Shown here: positions 1-11,353 of the stretch, one piece after another
Layout: the number at the start of each line of letters is the position of its first letter
Numbering within the stretch: the first letter of the stretch is position 1
From: Methanogenium organophilum
GTDB lineage: Archaea; Halobacteriota; Methanomicrobia; Methanomicrobiales; Methanomicrobiaceae
DNA: 64,000 nucleotides
NCBI RefSeq assembly: GCF_026684035.1
Contig: NZ_CP113361.1
Location: forward strand, 1,302,001-1,366,000
Direction: 5' to 3'
Made by a program: the position numbers and the translations under genes
The notes under the pieces: generated by a model
The model's database searches: none
The model's input: only the letters and a program-made list of their open reading frames with translations
What the model was told of the DNA's origin: nothing

Positions 1-114
1 TGCCAGTGCAATCGCGATGTACGGCCCGCCAAGCACGGTATATATGAGCGGGTAGCCCAGAATTGCCAGTACCGGCGAGTATATTGTCAGGGTGGTATGC
101 AGGTTGCCGGTCAT
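1..114 (-). CDS. N-terminal fragment of a membrane protein (cut by window edge)
   Basis: The first 38 codons of a minus-strand gene that runs off the left edge. The translation from the ATG at 112-114 begins MTGNLHTTLTIYSPVL and is strongly hydrophobic from about residue 12, with a Gly/Pro/Tyr-rich stretch (GYPLIYTVLGG) typical of a transmembrane region. An AGGGAAC sequence lies about 10 bases upstream of this ATG and may serve as ribosome binding site. The frame stays open further upstream without another ATG, so the start is uncertain. It is divergent from thiM. I do not recognise the family. Confidence 0.4.
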   Translation of the reverse strand, partial: MTGNLHTTLTIYSPVLAILGYPLIYTVLGGPYIAIALA

Positions 115-270
115 CAGAACATGTTCCCTGTCGATCCATATCGCGGGAAGGGCAATAAGGATTCTGTCGGCCGCCGGATACTGACATCGATCTGTTCCCG
201 GATTGCCCCGGTGAAAACCCTTCTTACCTTGGGAGACGAATAGATACTAACATACAACCGGTGACAACAA

Positions 271-1080
271 ATGGACCCGAAATCAATCGCAGATGCACTC
301 ACGGCTGTCCGACACTCCCGGCCGCTGGTGCACCATATCACGAATACCGTGACGACAAACGACTGTGCGAATATCACGCTCTGTACCGGGGCTGCACCGG
401 TGATGGCGGCGGCACCGGAGGAAGCCGGAGAGATGGCGGCACTCGCAGGGGCGGTCGTACTCAATATCGGGACGCTCTCGGCAGCACAGGTGGAGTCGAT
501 GCTTATTGCCGGGCGTGCGGCAAACGAGCGGGGCATCCCGGTCATCCTCGACCCGGTGGGGGCCGGGGCGACTGCGATGCGGACCGAAGCGTGCGAACGA
601 CTCCTCGCAGAGCTCGATATCGCGGTTCTGAAGGGCAATGCAGGTGAGATTGGCGTTCTCGCCGGTGCCGGTGGAGAGGTCCGGGGAGTGGACTCGGCGG
701 GTCTTGCCGGCGACCCTGCGGCGGTTGCGGCCTCCTGTGCCCGGACGTACGGGACGGTTGTCGTGATGACCGGCCCGGAGGACTATATATCAGACGGGGA
801 ACGGACGCTTGTCGTCGGAAACGGCAATCCCCTGATGGGCTGTCTCTCGGGGACGGGGTGCATGACGGCCTCGGTCGTTGGGGCGTTTGTTGCGGCAGGA
901 GACGATGCGGTGGTCGCGGCTGCTGCGGCCTGTGCGTCTTTCAGCCGGGCCGGGGAACGGGCGGCTGAGCTGGCACGGGGACCGTATTCCTTCCGCACAG
1001 CGCTTTTTGACGAGATGGCGAACCTCACAGAGGACGACCTCGCGGCCCACGCCGACGTGCGGGATGCAGGTGCGGCCTGA
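271..1080 (+). CDS. thiM: Hydroxyethylthiazole kinase ThiM
   Basis: Phosphorylates 4-methyl-5-(2-hydroxyethyl)thiazole with ATP, the thiazole salvage step of thiamine synthesis, in the cytoplasm. The 269-aa length is normal for the family. Visible family motifs are VHHITN near residue 20, the LDPVGAGAT motif near residue 92, LKGNAGEI near residue 120 and the ribokinase-like anion hole GTGCMTAS near residue 195. A GGTGA ribosome binding site at 260-264 fixes the ATG. It is followed 28 bases later by thiE, so the two form an operon joining the thiazole and pyrimidine branches. No TPP riboswitch is recognisable upstream. Confidence 0.95.
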   Translation: MDPKSIADALTAVRHSRPLVHHITNTVTTNDCANITLCTGAAPVMAAAPEEAGEMAALAGAVVLNIGTLSAAQVESMLIAGRAANERGIPVILDPVGAGATAMRTEACERLLAELDIAVLKGNAGEIGVLAGAGGEVRGVDSAGLAGDPAAVAASCARTYGTVVVMTGPEDYISDGERTLVVGNGNPLMGCLSGTGCMTASVVGAFVAAGDDAVVAAAAACASFSRAGERAAELARGPYSFRTALFDEMANLTEDDLAAHADVRDAGAA

Positions 1081-1108
1081 AACAGCCTCCTGCAAAAAAC
1101 CACGGATA

Positions 1109-1816
1109 ATGAAACCCATGAATGCATACTTTACGGAAGACCGGCTCTCCGGCCTTCCACCGCTCTATGTCGTGACTGATACCGGTATCGGCCGGGGCAG
1201 GTCCCACGCGGCTCTTGCGGCCCTTTCTGCAGCAGGCGGGGCCGGCGTCATCCAGCTCCGCGACAAGGAGCTTTCGGGGAGTGATCTTTTGAAAGAGGCC
1301 ATCGCGGTCCGGGAGGCGCTTGCCGGACAGAATGCCATCTTTATCGTGAACGACTCGCTTGCGGTGGCCCTTGCCTCCGGGGCGGACGGAGTGCACCTCG
1401 GCCAGGGTGACGGCTCGGTTCAGGAGGCACGGACTGAAGCAGACCGGGTGGTCGCCGTGAGAAACAAGAGCAGGGACGGCCCGGACCGCCGGTTTATCAT
1501 CGGTGTCTCGGTGGGTTCCGTTGCAGAGGCCCGCCGGGCGATCCACGAGGGGGCGGACTATGTGGCCTTAGGCCCGGTCTATGCGACGACATCGAAGGCG
1601 GATGCGGGTGCAGTCTGCGGCCTCGGCCTCCTGCAGGAGATCCGCGAGGCGGTCTCCGTGCCGGTCGTAGGCATCGGCGGCATCGGCATGCACAACGTGC
1701 AGGACGTCTTTCGTGCCGGGGCGGACTCGGCCGCCGTGATCTCGGCGGTTGTCGCAGAAGAGGATGTCACGGCTGCCGCACGGGCGATGTGCGGGATGAT
1801 TGACGGGGTGCGGTGA
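1109..1816 (+). CDS. thiE: Thiamine-phosphate synthase ThiE
   Basis: Couples hydroxymethylpyrimidine diphosphate to thiazole phosphate to give thiamine phosphate. The 235-aa protein shows the TIM-barrel signatures IQLRDKEL, VNDSLAVALASGADGVHLGQ, ADYVALGPVYATTSK and VVGIGGIG. The frame is open far upstream, but the region before 1109 overlaps thiM and is not ThiE-like; ATG at 1109 or 1118 are both possible starts, each with weak ribosome binding sites. It is cotranscribed with thiM. ThiC, which makes the pyrimidine precursor, is encoded about 28 kb away in this window. Confidence 0.94.
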   Translation: MKPMNAYFTEDRLSGLPPLYVVTDTGIGRGRSHAALAALSAAGGAGVIQLRDKELSGSDLLKEAIAVREALAGQNAIFIVNDSLAVALASGADGVHLGQGDGSVQEARTEADRVVAVRNKSRDGPDRRFIIGVSVGSVAEARRAIHEGADYVALGPVYATTSKADAGAVCGLGLLQEIREAVSVPVVGIGGIGMHNVQDVFRAGADSAAVISAVVAEEDVTAAARAMCGMIDGVR

Positions 1817-1856
1817 ACCCGTCAGTACATCTCTTTCCTATCCGAATGGGATTTTT

Positions 1857-1883
1857 ATTCATCTGAATCATTCTCAGATGAAT
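1857..1883. terminator. 10-bp perfect inverted repeat after thiE
   Basis: ATTCATCTGA (1857-1866) and TCAGATGAAT (1874-1883) form a perfect 10-bp stem around a 7-base loop, 40 bases after the thiE stop. Short T-runs flank it on both sides. A transcription terminator or mRNA 3' end stabiliser is the likely role; a protein-binding palindrome is the alternative. Confidence 0.5.
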
Positions 1884-1993
1884 GAAATATTTTGCCCCGG
1901 TGGCGTTCTCCTCTTTTCCTCAGGCGACGGGTTCGTCCCGCGTTTCATACATCATGGTTAATTTCCGTGGGATGGTTATCCTCAGGGTCGAAA

Positions 1994-2074
1994 TGGCAAT
2001 TATGGACATATTGCCAATTGTTCACAATGTGGCATTTAGGCACATTATTTGTTGAATGTCTCTCCATTGGCAAT
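1994..2074. promoter_or_regulatory. Three TGGCAAT boxes before the antitoxin gene
   Basis: TGGCAAT at 1994-2000 and its exact inverse ATTGCCA at 2010-2016 form an inverted repeat with a 9-base spacer. A third copy, TGGCAAT at 2068-2074, lies directly before the start codon of the antitoxin at 2076. Type II antitoxins usually bind such repeats to repress their own promoter; that role is inferred here. Confidence 0.45.
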
Positions 2075-2075
2075 T

Positions 2076-2309
2076 ATGTCTACCAGCACGGGCGAATCCG
2101 GGGGGAGCACCATAAAGCGTAATCCGGTGAAGGAATCCACTTGGCGTGATCTCCATGATCTGAAAGGTGCGGGGCAAAGTTTTGATGACCTGCTTTCTGC
2201 GATGATTCGCCGTGAACGGGATTACCGCGACTGGAAGATGGTGGCAGAAATTGAGAAGTCCGGTGAATATGTCGCGTTTGACCCGGATGAGATCGTGAAG
2301 TGCGAGTGA
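2076..2309 (+). CDS. VapB/RelB-like antitoxin (DUF7557-like)
   Basis: A 77-aa protein with an N-terminal short strand segment (STIKRNPVKESTWRDLHDLK) followed by GQSFDDLLSAMI and a charged C-terminal helix ending ...FDPDEIVK. This pattern, strand then helix with a (S/T)(F/Y)DD(L/V)(L/I) motif, is that of small archaeal antitoxins that neutralise RelE- or PIN-type toxins. The ATG at 2076 is preferred to an in-frame TTG at 2049. Operator-like boxes precede it. The gene downstream looks like a toxin remnant, so it may be an orphan. Family assignment is by motif impression only. Confidence 0.6.
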   Translation: MSTSTGESGGSTIKRNPVKESTWRDLHDLKGAGQSFDDLLSAMIRRERDYRDWKMVAEIEKSGEYVAFDPDEIVKCE

Positions 2310-2329
2310 TGGGTGGAGTGTGAAAGGGC

Positions 2330-2554
2330 ATGTTAACCCTTGTTATTGAGAAGAATGCTGAGAAATTTATGAAATGTTTTCCTCAAAAACTCTCATACAT
2401 AAGAAATATTCCCGCAGGTAGACTCTCAAATGATTGTGGCGGACTGCACACAAGGTGCCCTTCATTCCAATCAAATCAGACACCTGCGCATCACACCGGT
2501 TTGGTATGCGGTCGGAACGGTGAATACCTAAAGGAGTGGCAGCAGGATGGTTAG
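2330..2554 (+). pseudogene. Short ORF, possible remnant of a RelE/ParE-type toxin
   Basis: Lies 20 bases after the antitoxin, where a cognate toxin is expected. Its first 20 residues (MLTLVIEKNAEKFMKCFPQK) resemble the beginning of RelE/ParE toxins (a strand, then xAEKFL-like helix). The rest, rich in Cys, His and Asn, does not resemble the family, and the ORF ends after 74 codons overlapping the start of the DUF1848 gene. I read it as a truncated toxin; it could equally be a chance ORF. Confidence 0.3.
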
Positions 2555-3524
2555 ATGGGAACCGGTTACCCTGGAAACCGACGACGGAGCAACGGTGGAG
2601 GCCCGTGCTCCGGTGATCATATCGGCAAGCCGGTCCACTGACATCCCCGCGTGCTATGCGGACTGGTTTGCAGAGCGGCTGAAGAGAGGATATCTGGTAT
2701 GGATGAACCCGTTCAACCGCCGCCCCTCATATATTTCGTTTGATAAATGCAGGGCAATCGTCTTCTGGACGAAGAATGCGGAGCCGATGATGGGATATCT
2801 GGATGATATCGATGCGAGGGGCATTCACTACTATTTTCAGTACACCGTCAACGATTATGAAGCGGAAGGGCTGGAACCGAATATCCCTCCGCTGGATGCA
2901 CGAATCGAAAATTTTGTGAATATATCCGAAAAAATCGGCAAAGAGCGGGTGATCTGGCGGTTTGACCCCATCATTCTCTCGGATGAGGTCACCATGGATG
3001 ATATCCTCTCGCGGATTGAGGCCATCGGCAGTCGGCTGCATTCGCATACCACGAAACTGGTCTTTAGTTTCATCGATATTGCAGCCTACCGGAAGGTGCA
3101 GACAAACCTGGAATTCACGGGGTGCCGGGAACTGACGGTTGCTGAAATGAAAGAGTTCGGCGAAAAAATCTCCCGCATGAACAAAAAATGGGGGCTTGAC
3201 CTCGCCACCTGTGGTGAACCAATCGACCTCGATGCCTATGGCATCCGTCGTAACAGCTGTATCGACGGCGATCTGCTGGGAAGACTCTTCCCCGATGACA
3301 TCCCCCTTACTGAATTCCTGCAAAATAACAATAAAAAGGACAAGGGACAGCGCAAGGTATGCAACTGCATAGGGAGCAAGGACATCGGCCAGTATAATAC
3401 CTGCATGAACCTGTGCCGCTACTGTTATGCAAACCGGTCCGCAGGAGACGTCCGCAGTAATTACGAACGGCACCTCAGGAACCCGTGGTCCGAAACGATT
3501 ACGGGGGATGTGTTGAAGGAGTGA
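2547..3524 (+). CDS. DUF1848 family protein with C-terminal Fe-S motif
   Basis: A 325-aa member of the DUF1848 family, proteins of unknown function with a radical-SAM-like C-terminal cysteine cluster. Visible hallmarks are IISASRSTDIPACYADWF near residue 25, WMNPFNR, IVFWTKN, YFQYTVNDY and RFDPI, and the cysteines C272, C274, C286, C290 and C293, which can hold a [4Fe-4S] cluster. AAGGAG at 2531-2536 supports the ATG. It stands alone between the antitoxin region and a convergent pseudogene. The biochemical activity is unknown. Confidence 0.88.
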   Translation: MVRWEPVTLETDDGATVEARAPVIISASRSTDIPACYADWFAERLKRGYLVWMNPFNRRPSYISFDKCRAIVFWTKNAEPMMGYLDDIDARGIHYYFQYTVNDYEAEGLEPNIPPLDARIENFVNISEKIGKERVIWRFDPIILSDEVTMDDILSRIEAIGSRLHSHTTKLVFSFIDIAAYRKVQTNLEFTGCRELTVAEMKEFGEKISRMNKKWGLDLATCGEPIDLDAYGIRRNSCIDGDLLGRLFPDDIPLTEFLQNNNKKDKGQRKVCNCIGSKDIGQYNTCMNLCRYCYANRSAGDVRSNYERHLRNPWSETITGDVLKE

Positions 3525-3596
3525 TGGTCCGGTGCCGGAAATTTTGAAATTATGGAAGTCTGCTATCTGGAGAATATTCCTCAGATTCCTGTAGAT

Positions 3597-4720
3597 TCAA
3601 TTAATTTGTTCCTTGTACACCTCTATTGCCCATGTTATGATATCGATGAAGGTATCCAGATCTTCTTTATTCCTGAGGGTGCTCAGAGGGAAGGATGGGC
3701 GGCTTCCAACGGCGTTTTCGGGGATATGAATCCCTTCGATTGCCGTCAATTTTCTGAGGAATGCAAGGCGCATTTCCGGATCTTTGAATTGTGAACAGGA
3801 TTTTATTCTCTGGAACTGAAGCTCAATCTTTCTGTTTGTCCAAACACCAAATGTCCAATAACTGCCGTTATCCAGATCTAACATAGGAATAAATGATCCT
3901 TGGTGGTTTCCTTTTCCGCATCAAATTCTCATCCCATTGTCTTTCGTCCACTGAAGGAGTTCTTTGGCGATATGTACATCATCGGGATAATTTCGTTTCA
4001 ACTCCGCCATGAAATTATCTTCATTTCAGTTCTGATTTACCTTCAGCCCCTTCCGCTGTTCTGCCTTTGCACTCTGCCCAAGAATACGGGGAGAGATCAT
4101 GCGGATACCATTGTCACTGACAAACTGGCCGATTTCAACGGCAATTACTTCGGCAGGGTCCATCTGCTCGTTCAAAAACTCTACGATGCGGCGCAGTCGG
4201 TTAGGGACGGTGTCAGCGGCAAAGATCATGCGTATCTTTCCTGCCTGAAGATTTGTCTTTACGGTCCCCCAGAATGAATCCGGGTCTTCTTCCTCCCTGA
4301 TAAATTCCTCGAGAACAACGTCAAGTTCCTTTTCTTCCTGCTCCCAGGTTGCGTAAAACATCCCCCTGATCCGGTCGATGATCAGTAGGCGACGGTATTC
4401 GCTGCATAATCGAGCATCTGCGCCACCACTTCACGGCGTATACGGGTATCTGTGCTGCGCTTGACTTCGACAAGCGTCGGGATGCCGTCGTGGTCGAGAA
4501 ACAGATGGTCAAGAGAGAAACTGTCACCTTCGTCTTCATCACCGGGAATTCCTGCTTCACGCTGGACCAGCAGAAGCGGAACCGGGTCGTCATTGCCCGG
4601 GAAGAGGAGTTTCGGGTATTTGGCGAGGATGTGTTGGAGATCATTCTCGGTTTTGTACAGTGTTTCGTTCATCTGAACGAGCGTGTCATCTTTGTTGAAG
4701 AGGAATACCGGGTCGGCCAT
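3597..4720 (-). pseudogene. Decayed PD-(D/E)XK nuclease-like gene (one frameshift, two in-frame TGA)
   Basis: Read as a whole, the region encodes about 374 residues of a protein family I know from bacteria and archaea as an unnamed NucS/PD-(D/E)XK-like protein: MADPVFLF..., a nuclease-like core (SLDHLFLDHDGIPTLVEVKRS, with D...E-x-K), NLQAGKIRMIFAAD, RRIVEFLNEQMDPAEVIAVEI, and a C-terminal GKGNHQGSF...FGVW...IELQF domain. The frame is broken three times. After ...NTVAY near 4382 one base is missing from what should be a Trp codon. In-frame TGA codons then occur at 4026-4028 and 3921-3923, both at places where the family, as I recall it, carries Trp. The gene is convergent with DUF1848 and is probably inactive. 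Confidence 0.8.
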
Positions 4721-5571
4721 AGGGGTTGCTCCCGGTGAGATGTAGCTCATGAGAGGGGATAAATGGGGTGGATAGACTAAATTGGGAAGAATTGTTGAAT
4801 GATTTGGTTTTGAGAGAGCATTTGAAAATTAATTTGAGCAATTTGTTCTATCGTATGTTCATGAGCACTATGGGTTGGCAGGACAATCGAATGTGCTACA
4901 ACTTATTAGATGGTGGGCATCCGGTACAGTGCCGGCAATCATTCCCATGCCTTCATGCCCTCCCTTCCTCCAACTCTCAAACAGGACTGACACTCATGCA
5001 CACCTCCTCCCTGCGCACGATAAATACGATTCTCAAACGGGATGCAAAGGACGCGACATACAAATTTGCCCTGCTCCGGGCCACGGACGACGCCTGCTGA
5101 GACTGTATCACCAAAGAACTATCCTCGTGTATCCTGCGGACGCGGCGGCAGGAGTATTTCGCCCGTGAATCAATCCGCGCCGGAACCACCGGAACCGCCA
5201 CAAACGGTGCGATCGTGCGTCGGTTCTCTGCAACAACCGCTCCGGCGTTCTCTTCCTGTTCTCGGGGTGGGTTCCTGTGAGCAGCTGATCACGGGGGTTC
5301 GGGGCGGGGGGATAGTATGCCCCGGAAAGAGACAAACCTGGCCGTTTGGTATGGTGAACAATGTCCATTTCTGGCGTATTAGCGATTTTCGGGTGCGTTC
5401 GTGCTGTTGCGCGGTTTATCGCCCCGGATCTTCCCGGTGTACTGGTGGGACAATTCTGAGCGATTTGCAGCGTTTTTTCCTGGGGTTTTGCCGGTCTGTG
5501 CCGGTTGGGCGGTGCCGCAGTGGTCCTGAGAGGCGGGTTTTGTGAATGACTGGAAGCATCAATTCCAAGGG
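4721..5571. other. 850-bp region without a convincing intact gene
   Basis: Between the pseudogene and the rRNA promoter. The only coding-like stretch is 4996-5100 on the plus strand (34 residues, containing TILKRDAKDATYKFALLRA), which recalls the beginning of HNH-endonuclease-type proteins (xxYKFALLRA). It ends at a TGA and has no recognisable continuation, so I take it as a possible gene fragment. From about 5170 to 5560 only overlapping, non-protein-like ORFs occur. The region before the rRNA promoter may carry activator sites; none can be named. Confidence 0.4.
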
Positions 5572-5579
5572 TTTATATC
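5572..5579 (+). promoter_or_regulatory. TATA box of the rRNA operon
   Basis: TTTATATC preceded by purine-rich CCAAGGG, a good match to the archaeal box A plus BRE. Transcription would begin near 5600, leaving a leader of about 350 bases before mature 16S. No protein-coding gene lies between. A second TATA-like element (GGTTTATCACC near 5750) is weaker. Confidence 0.6.
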
Positions 5580-5797
5580 CCTGTGGTTCCCATGTTGTTA
5601 GGTCGAATGACTGTGACAATCGGGGGCTATACTGCCTTTGTTTGCTCTGCAGGCATACAGATACCATAGAAATATGATCTTTGTACATGCCCGAACCGTT
5701 TCGGGTCGGTGCAGAGGTCTGTCTTCGGGACTTCGGAGGGAAATGCGAGGGTTTATCACCTCTTGTCGCTAATACTGAAGTCCAAGATTTTGATGGG

Positions 5798-5830
5798 GAA
5801 CCGAAACCACTCGGATGGGAGTGTCGGTTC
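5798..5830 (+). ncRNA. Structured element in the rRNA leader
   Basis: GAACCGA (5798-5804) pairs perfectly with TCGGTTC (5824-5830), and inside it ACTC (5809-5812) pairs with GAGT (5819-5822). The stem is flanked by TGATG (5791-5795) and CTGA (5830-5833), the cores of box C and box D, with CCAA/TTGG outside. It may be a K-turn-like processing element or C/D-type motif in the pre-rRNA leader; this is inference from short motifs. Confidence 0.3.
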
Positions 5831-5857
5831 TGACGTTGGCACTGGCAATGCGGAAAT

Positions 5858-5872
5858 CTATTTAGTAACCGC
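5858..5872 (+). other. 5' strand of the pre-16S processing stem
   Basis: CTATTTAGTAACCGC pairs along 15 positions (one G-U) with GCGGTTATTAAATAG at 7439-7453, enclosing the 16S gene. Beyond the stem, TATCC (5876-5880) can pair with GGGTA (7433-7437) next to short unpaired bases, a bulge-helix-bulge-like junction expected for cutting by the archaeal tRNA splicing endonuclease. The exact bulges are less clear than for 23S. Confidence 0.7.
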
Positions 5873-5956
5873 TAATATCCTTTAAAAAATAAGTCGAACA
5901 TAAGTGTGCTTTGAAAAGCAAAACTGAGGTATCAGTTTGCCTACTTCAAGAAATTA

Positions 5957-7424
<1,468 letters not shown>

Positions 7425-7483
7425 AAAGAACTGGGTATGCGGTTATTAAATAGAACGTAAAATTGCTGGTGTCAACAGGATAT

Positions 7484-7556
7484 GGGCTTATAGCTCAGCT
7501 GGAAGAGCGCGGCGTTTGCAACGCCGAGGCCAGGGGTTCAAATCCCCTTAAGTCCA
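7484..7556 (+). tRNA. tRNA-Ala (anticodon TGC)
   Basis: A 73-base cloverleaf: acceptor GGGCTTA/TAAGTCC with discriminator A, D arm with AGCTCAGCTGGAAGAGC, anticodon stem CGGCG/CGCCG with loop TTTGCAA (anticodon TGC), and T arm GGGGTTCAAATCCCC. No intron. CCA is not encoded. It lies in the 16S-23S spacer, the usual place for tRNA-Ala in euryarchaeal rRNA operons. Confidence 0.97.
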
Positions 7557-7682
7557 TTGCCTGGTAATCAGATGTGTCCTTCGTGACATCTATTGTCTGA
7601 GAACCAGGCTACCAATGCACCCGGAGACGTGAGTTTCCGGGGAAGGGCCGAGAGTCCACAAGACTCTTAGAGGCTGTGTAAA

Positions 7683-7719
7683 GGTGTGCACATTGGACGT
7701 TAAATGAGTTTTAACGGAC
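7683..7719 (+). other. 5' strand of the pre-23S stem with bulge-helix-bulge motif
   Basis: Bases 7683-7697 pair with 10689-10703 (GGTGTGCACATTG with CAATGTGCACACC plus two pairs) and 7705-7719 with 10667-10681 (GAGTTTTAACGGAC with GTCCGTTAAAACTC plus one pair). Between them CGTT (7698-7701) pairs with GACG (10682-10685), flanked by a 3-base bulge on each strand, AAA (7702-7704) and AAT (10686-10688). This is the canonical geometry cut by the archaeal splicing endonuclease, so pre-23S release through BHB cleavage is expected. Confidence 0.85.
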
Positions 7720-7729
7720 ACAATCAAAA

Positions 7730-10650
<2,921 letters not shown>

Positions 10651-10666
10651 CTAACACTGATTAATC

Positions 10667-10703
10667 GTCCGTTAAAACTCAGACGAATTTCAATGTGCAC
10701 ACC
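10667..10703 (+). other. 3' strand of the pre-23S stem with bulge-helix-bulge motif
   Basis: Partner of 7683-7719: GTCCGTTAAAACTC (10667-10680), central helix GACG (10682-10685), bulge AAT (10686-10688) and CAATGTGCACACC (10691-10703). Its 3' end lies 18 bases before the 5S gene. Confidence 0.85.
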
Positions 10704-10721
10704 ACACTATACAACCTCTGT

Positions 10722-10842
10722 ATTTGCGGCCATAGCAGCGGGGCAACACCCGGACCCATACCGAACCCGGAAGTTAAGCCCGTTCACGTAGTGTGTGGTA
10801 CTGAGTTGCGAGAGCGCTCGGGAAGCACACCACGCTGCAAAT
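10722..10842 (+). rRNA. 5S ribosomal RNA
   Basis: About 121 bases. The terminal stem is ATTTGCGGC (10722-10730) with GCTGCAAAT (10834-10842). Conserved internal sequences are CCATAGCAGC, ACCCGGACCCATACCGAACCC and GAAGTTAAGCCC. It closes the rRNA operon. Confidence 0.93.
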
Positions 10843-10862
10843 GCTCATACTAAATGAGGAAA

Positions 10863-10984
10863 TCTGTTCTGTATCTGTTATGCAAAGGAGCGTGAGCGCT
10901 TCGAAACGATTCTTTATGTGGTACATCTCTGCACTGTTCTGTGACATTCTGTTCTGTATACATCTGATGCAAAAGAGCGTGAGT
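10863..10984 (+). repeat. Imperfect direct repeat after 5S
   Basis: TCTGTTCTGTAT followed by TGCAAAGGAGCGTGAGCG (10863-10898) recurs as TCTGTTCTGTAT followed by TGCAAAAGAGCGTGAGTG (10949-10985), a period of about 86 bases; a shorter third copy (GAGCAAGAGCGTTCG) lies near 11055. The whole 10843-11353 interval (511 bases) has no gene I can support, although a 134-codon ORF spans the repeats and encodes the repeated peptides VMQRSVSASK and LMQKSVSVW. Possibly operon 3' trailer or decayed coding DNA. Confidence 0.45.
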
Positions 10985-11353
10985 GTATGGAATATTTATT
11001 TGCTGCAGGTGTTTTGTAAAAAAGGAGGTATAATAGGTAAGTACTATACTGATGAGCAAGAGCGTTCGTTGAAATGTTTTATCTGGCATATCTGCAGAGG
11101 CCTGGTGATATTTTCAATTCTATCTATATGCTCTTTAGTAATCTCTGAGATTCTGGCCTGCCCCGGTATTCAATATCGGTGGATGTTCTTGCAAGATATG
11201 CATAAATCCATGCCATTCACCTACTGCCGGGACGAACATAGATAATGTTTGTGAACCAGAAGAGAGATGCCGGGACTGGTCACGGTGCTCTCACCTGAGG
11301 GGGAATAAACCTGCATCACCGGTAGTCCCATTCGTCACTGGCAGGTGTTATCA

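Noticed and set aside
241-271. TPP riboswitch before thiM, thiE or thiC
   Set aside because: The conserved thi-box segments are not present, and the spaces before these genes (about 30-150 bases) are too short or lack the fold.
1892-2122. 76-codon ORF before the antitoxin
   Set aside because: Covers the operator-like repeats, has Trp/Arg/Leu-rich non-protein-like sequence and no ribosome binding site.
3921-4028. TGA recoding (selenocysteine or Trp) in the nuclease-like gene
   Set aside because: A frameshift in the same gene shows decay, no downstream recoding structure was recognised, and other genes in the window end normally at TGA.
10863-10984. CRISPR array near the CARF-HEPN gene
   Set aside because: Only two or three imperfect copies with unequal spacing and diverged sequence; not array-like.
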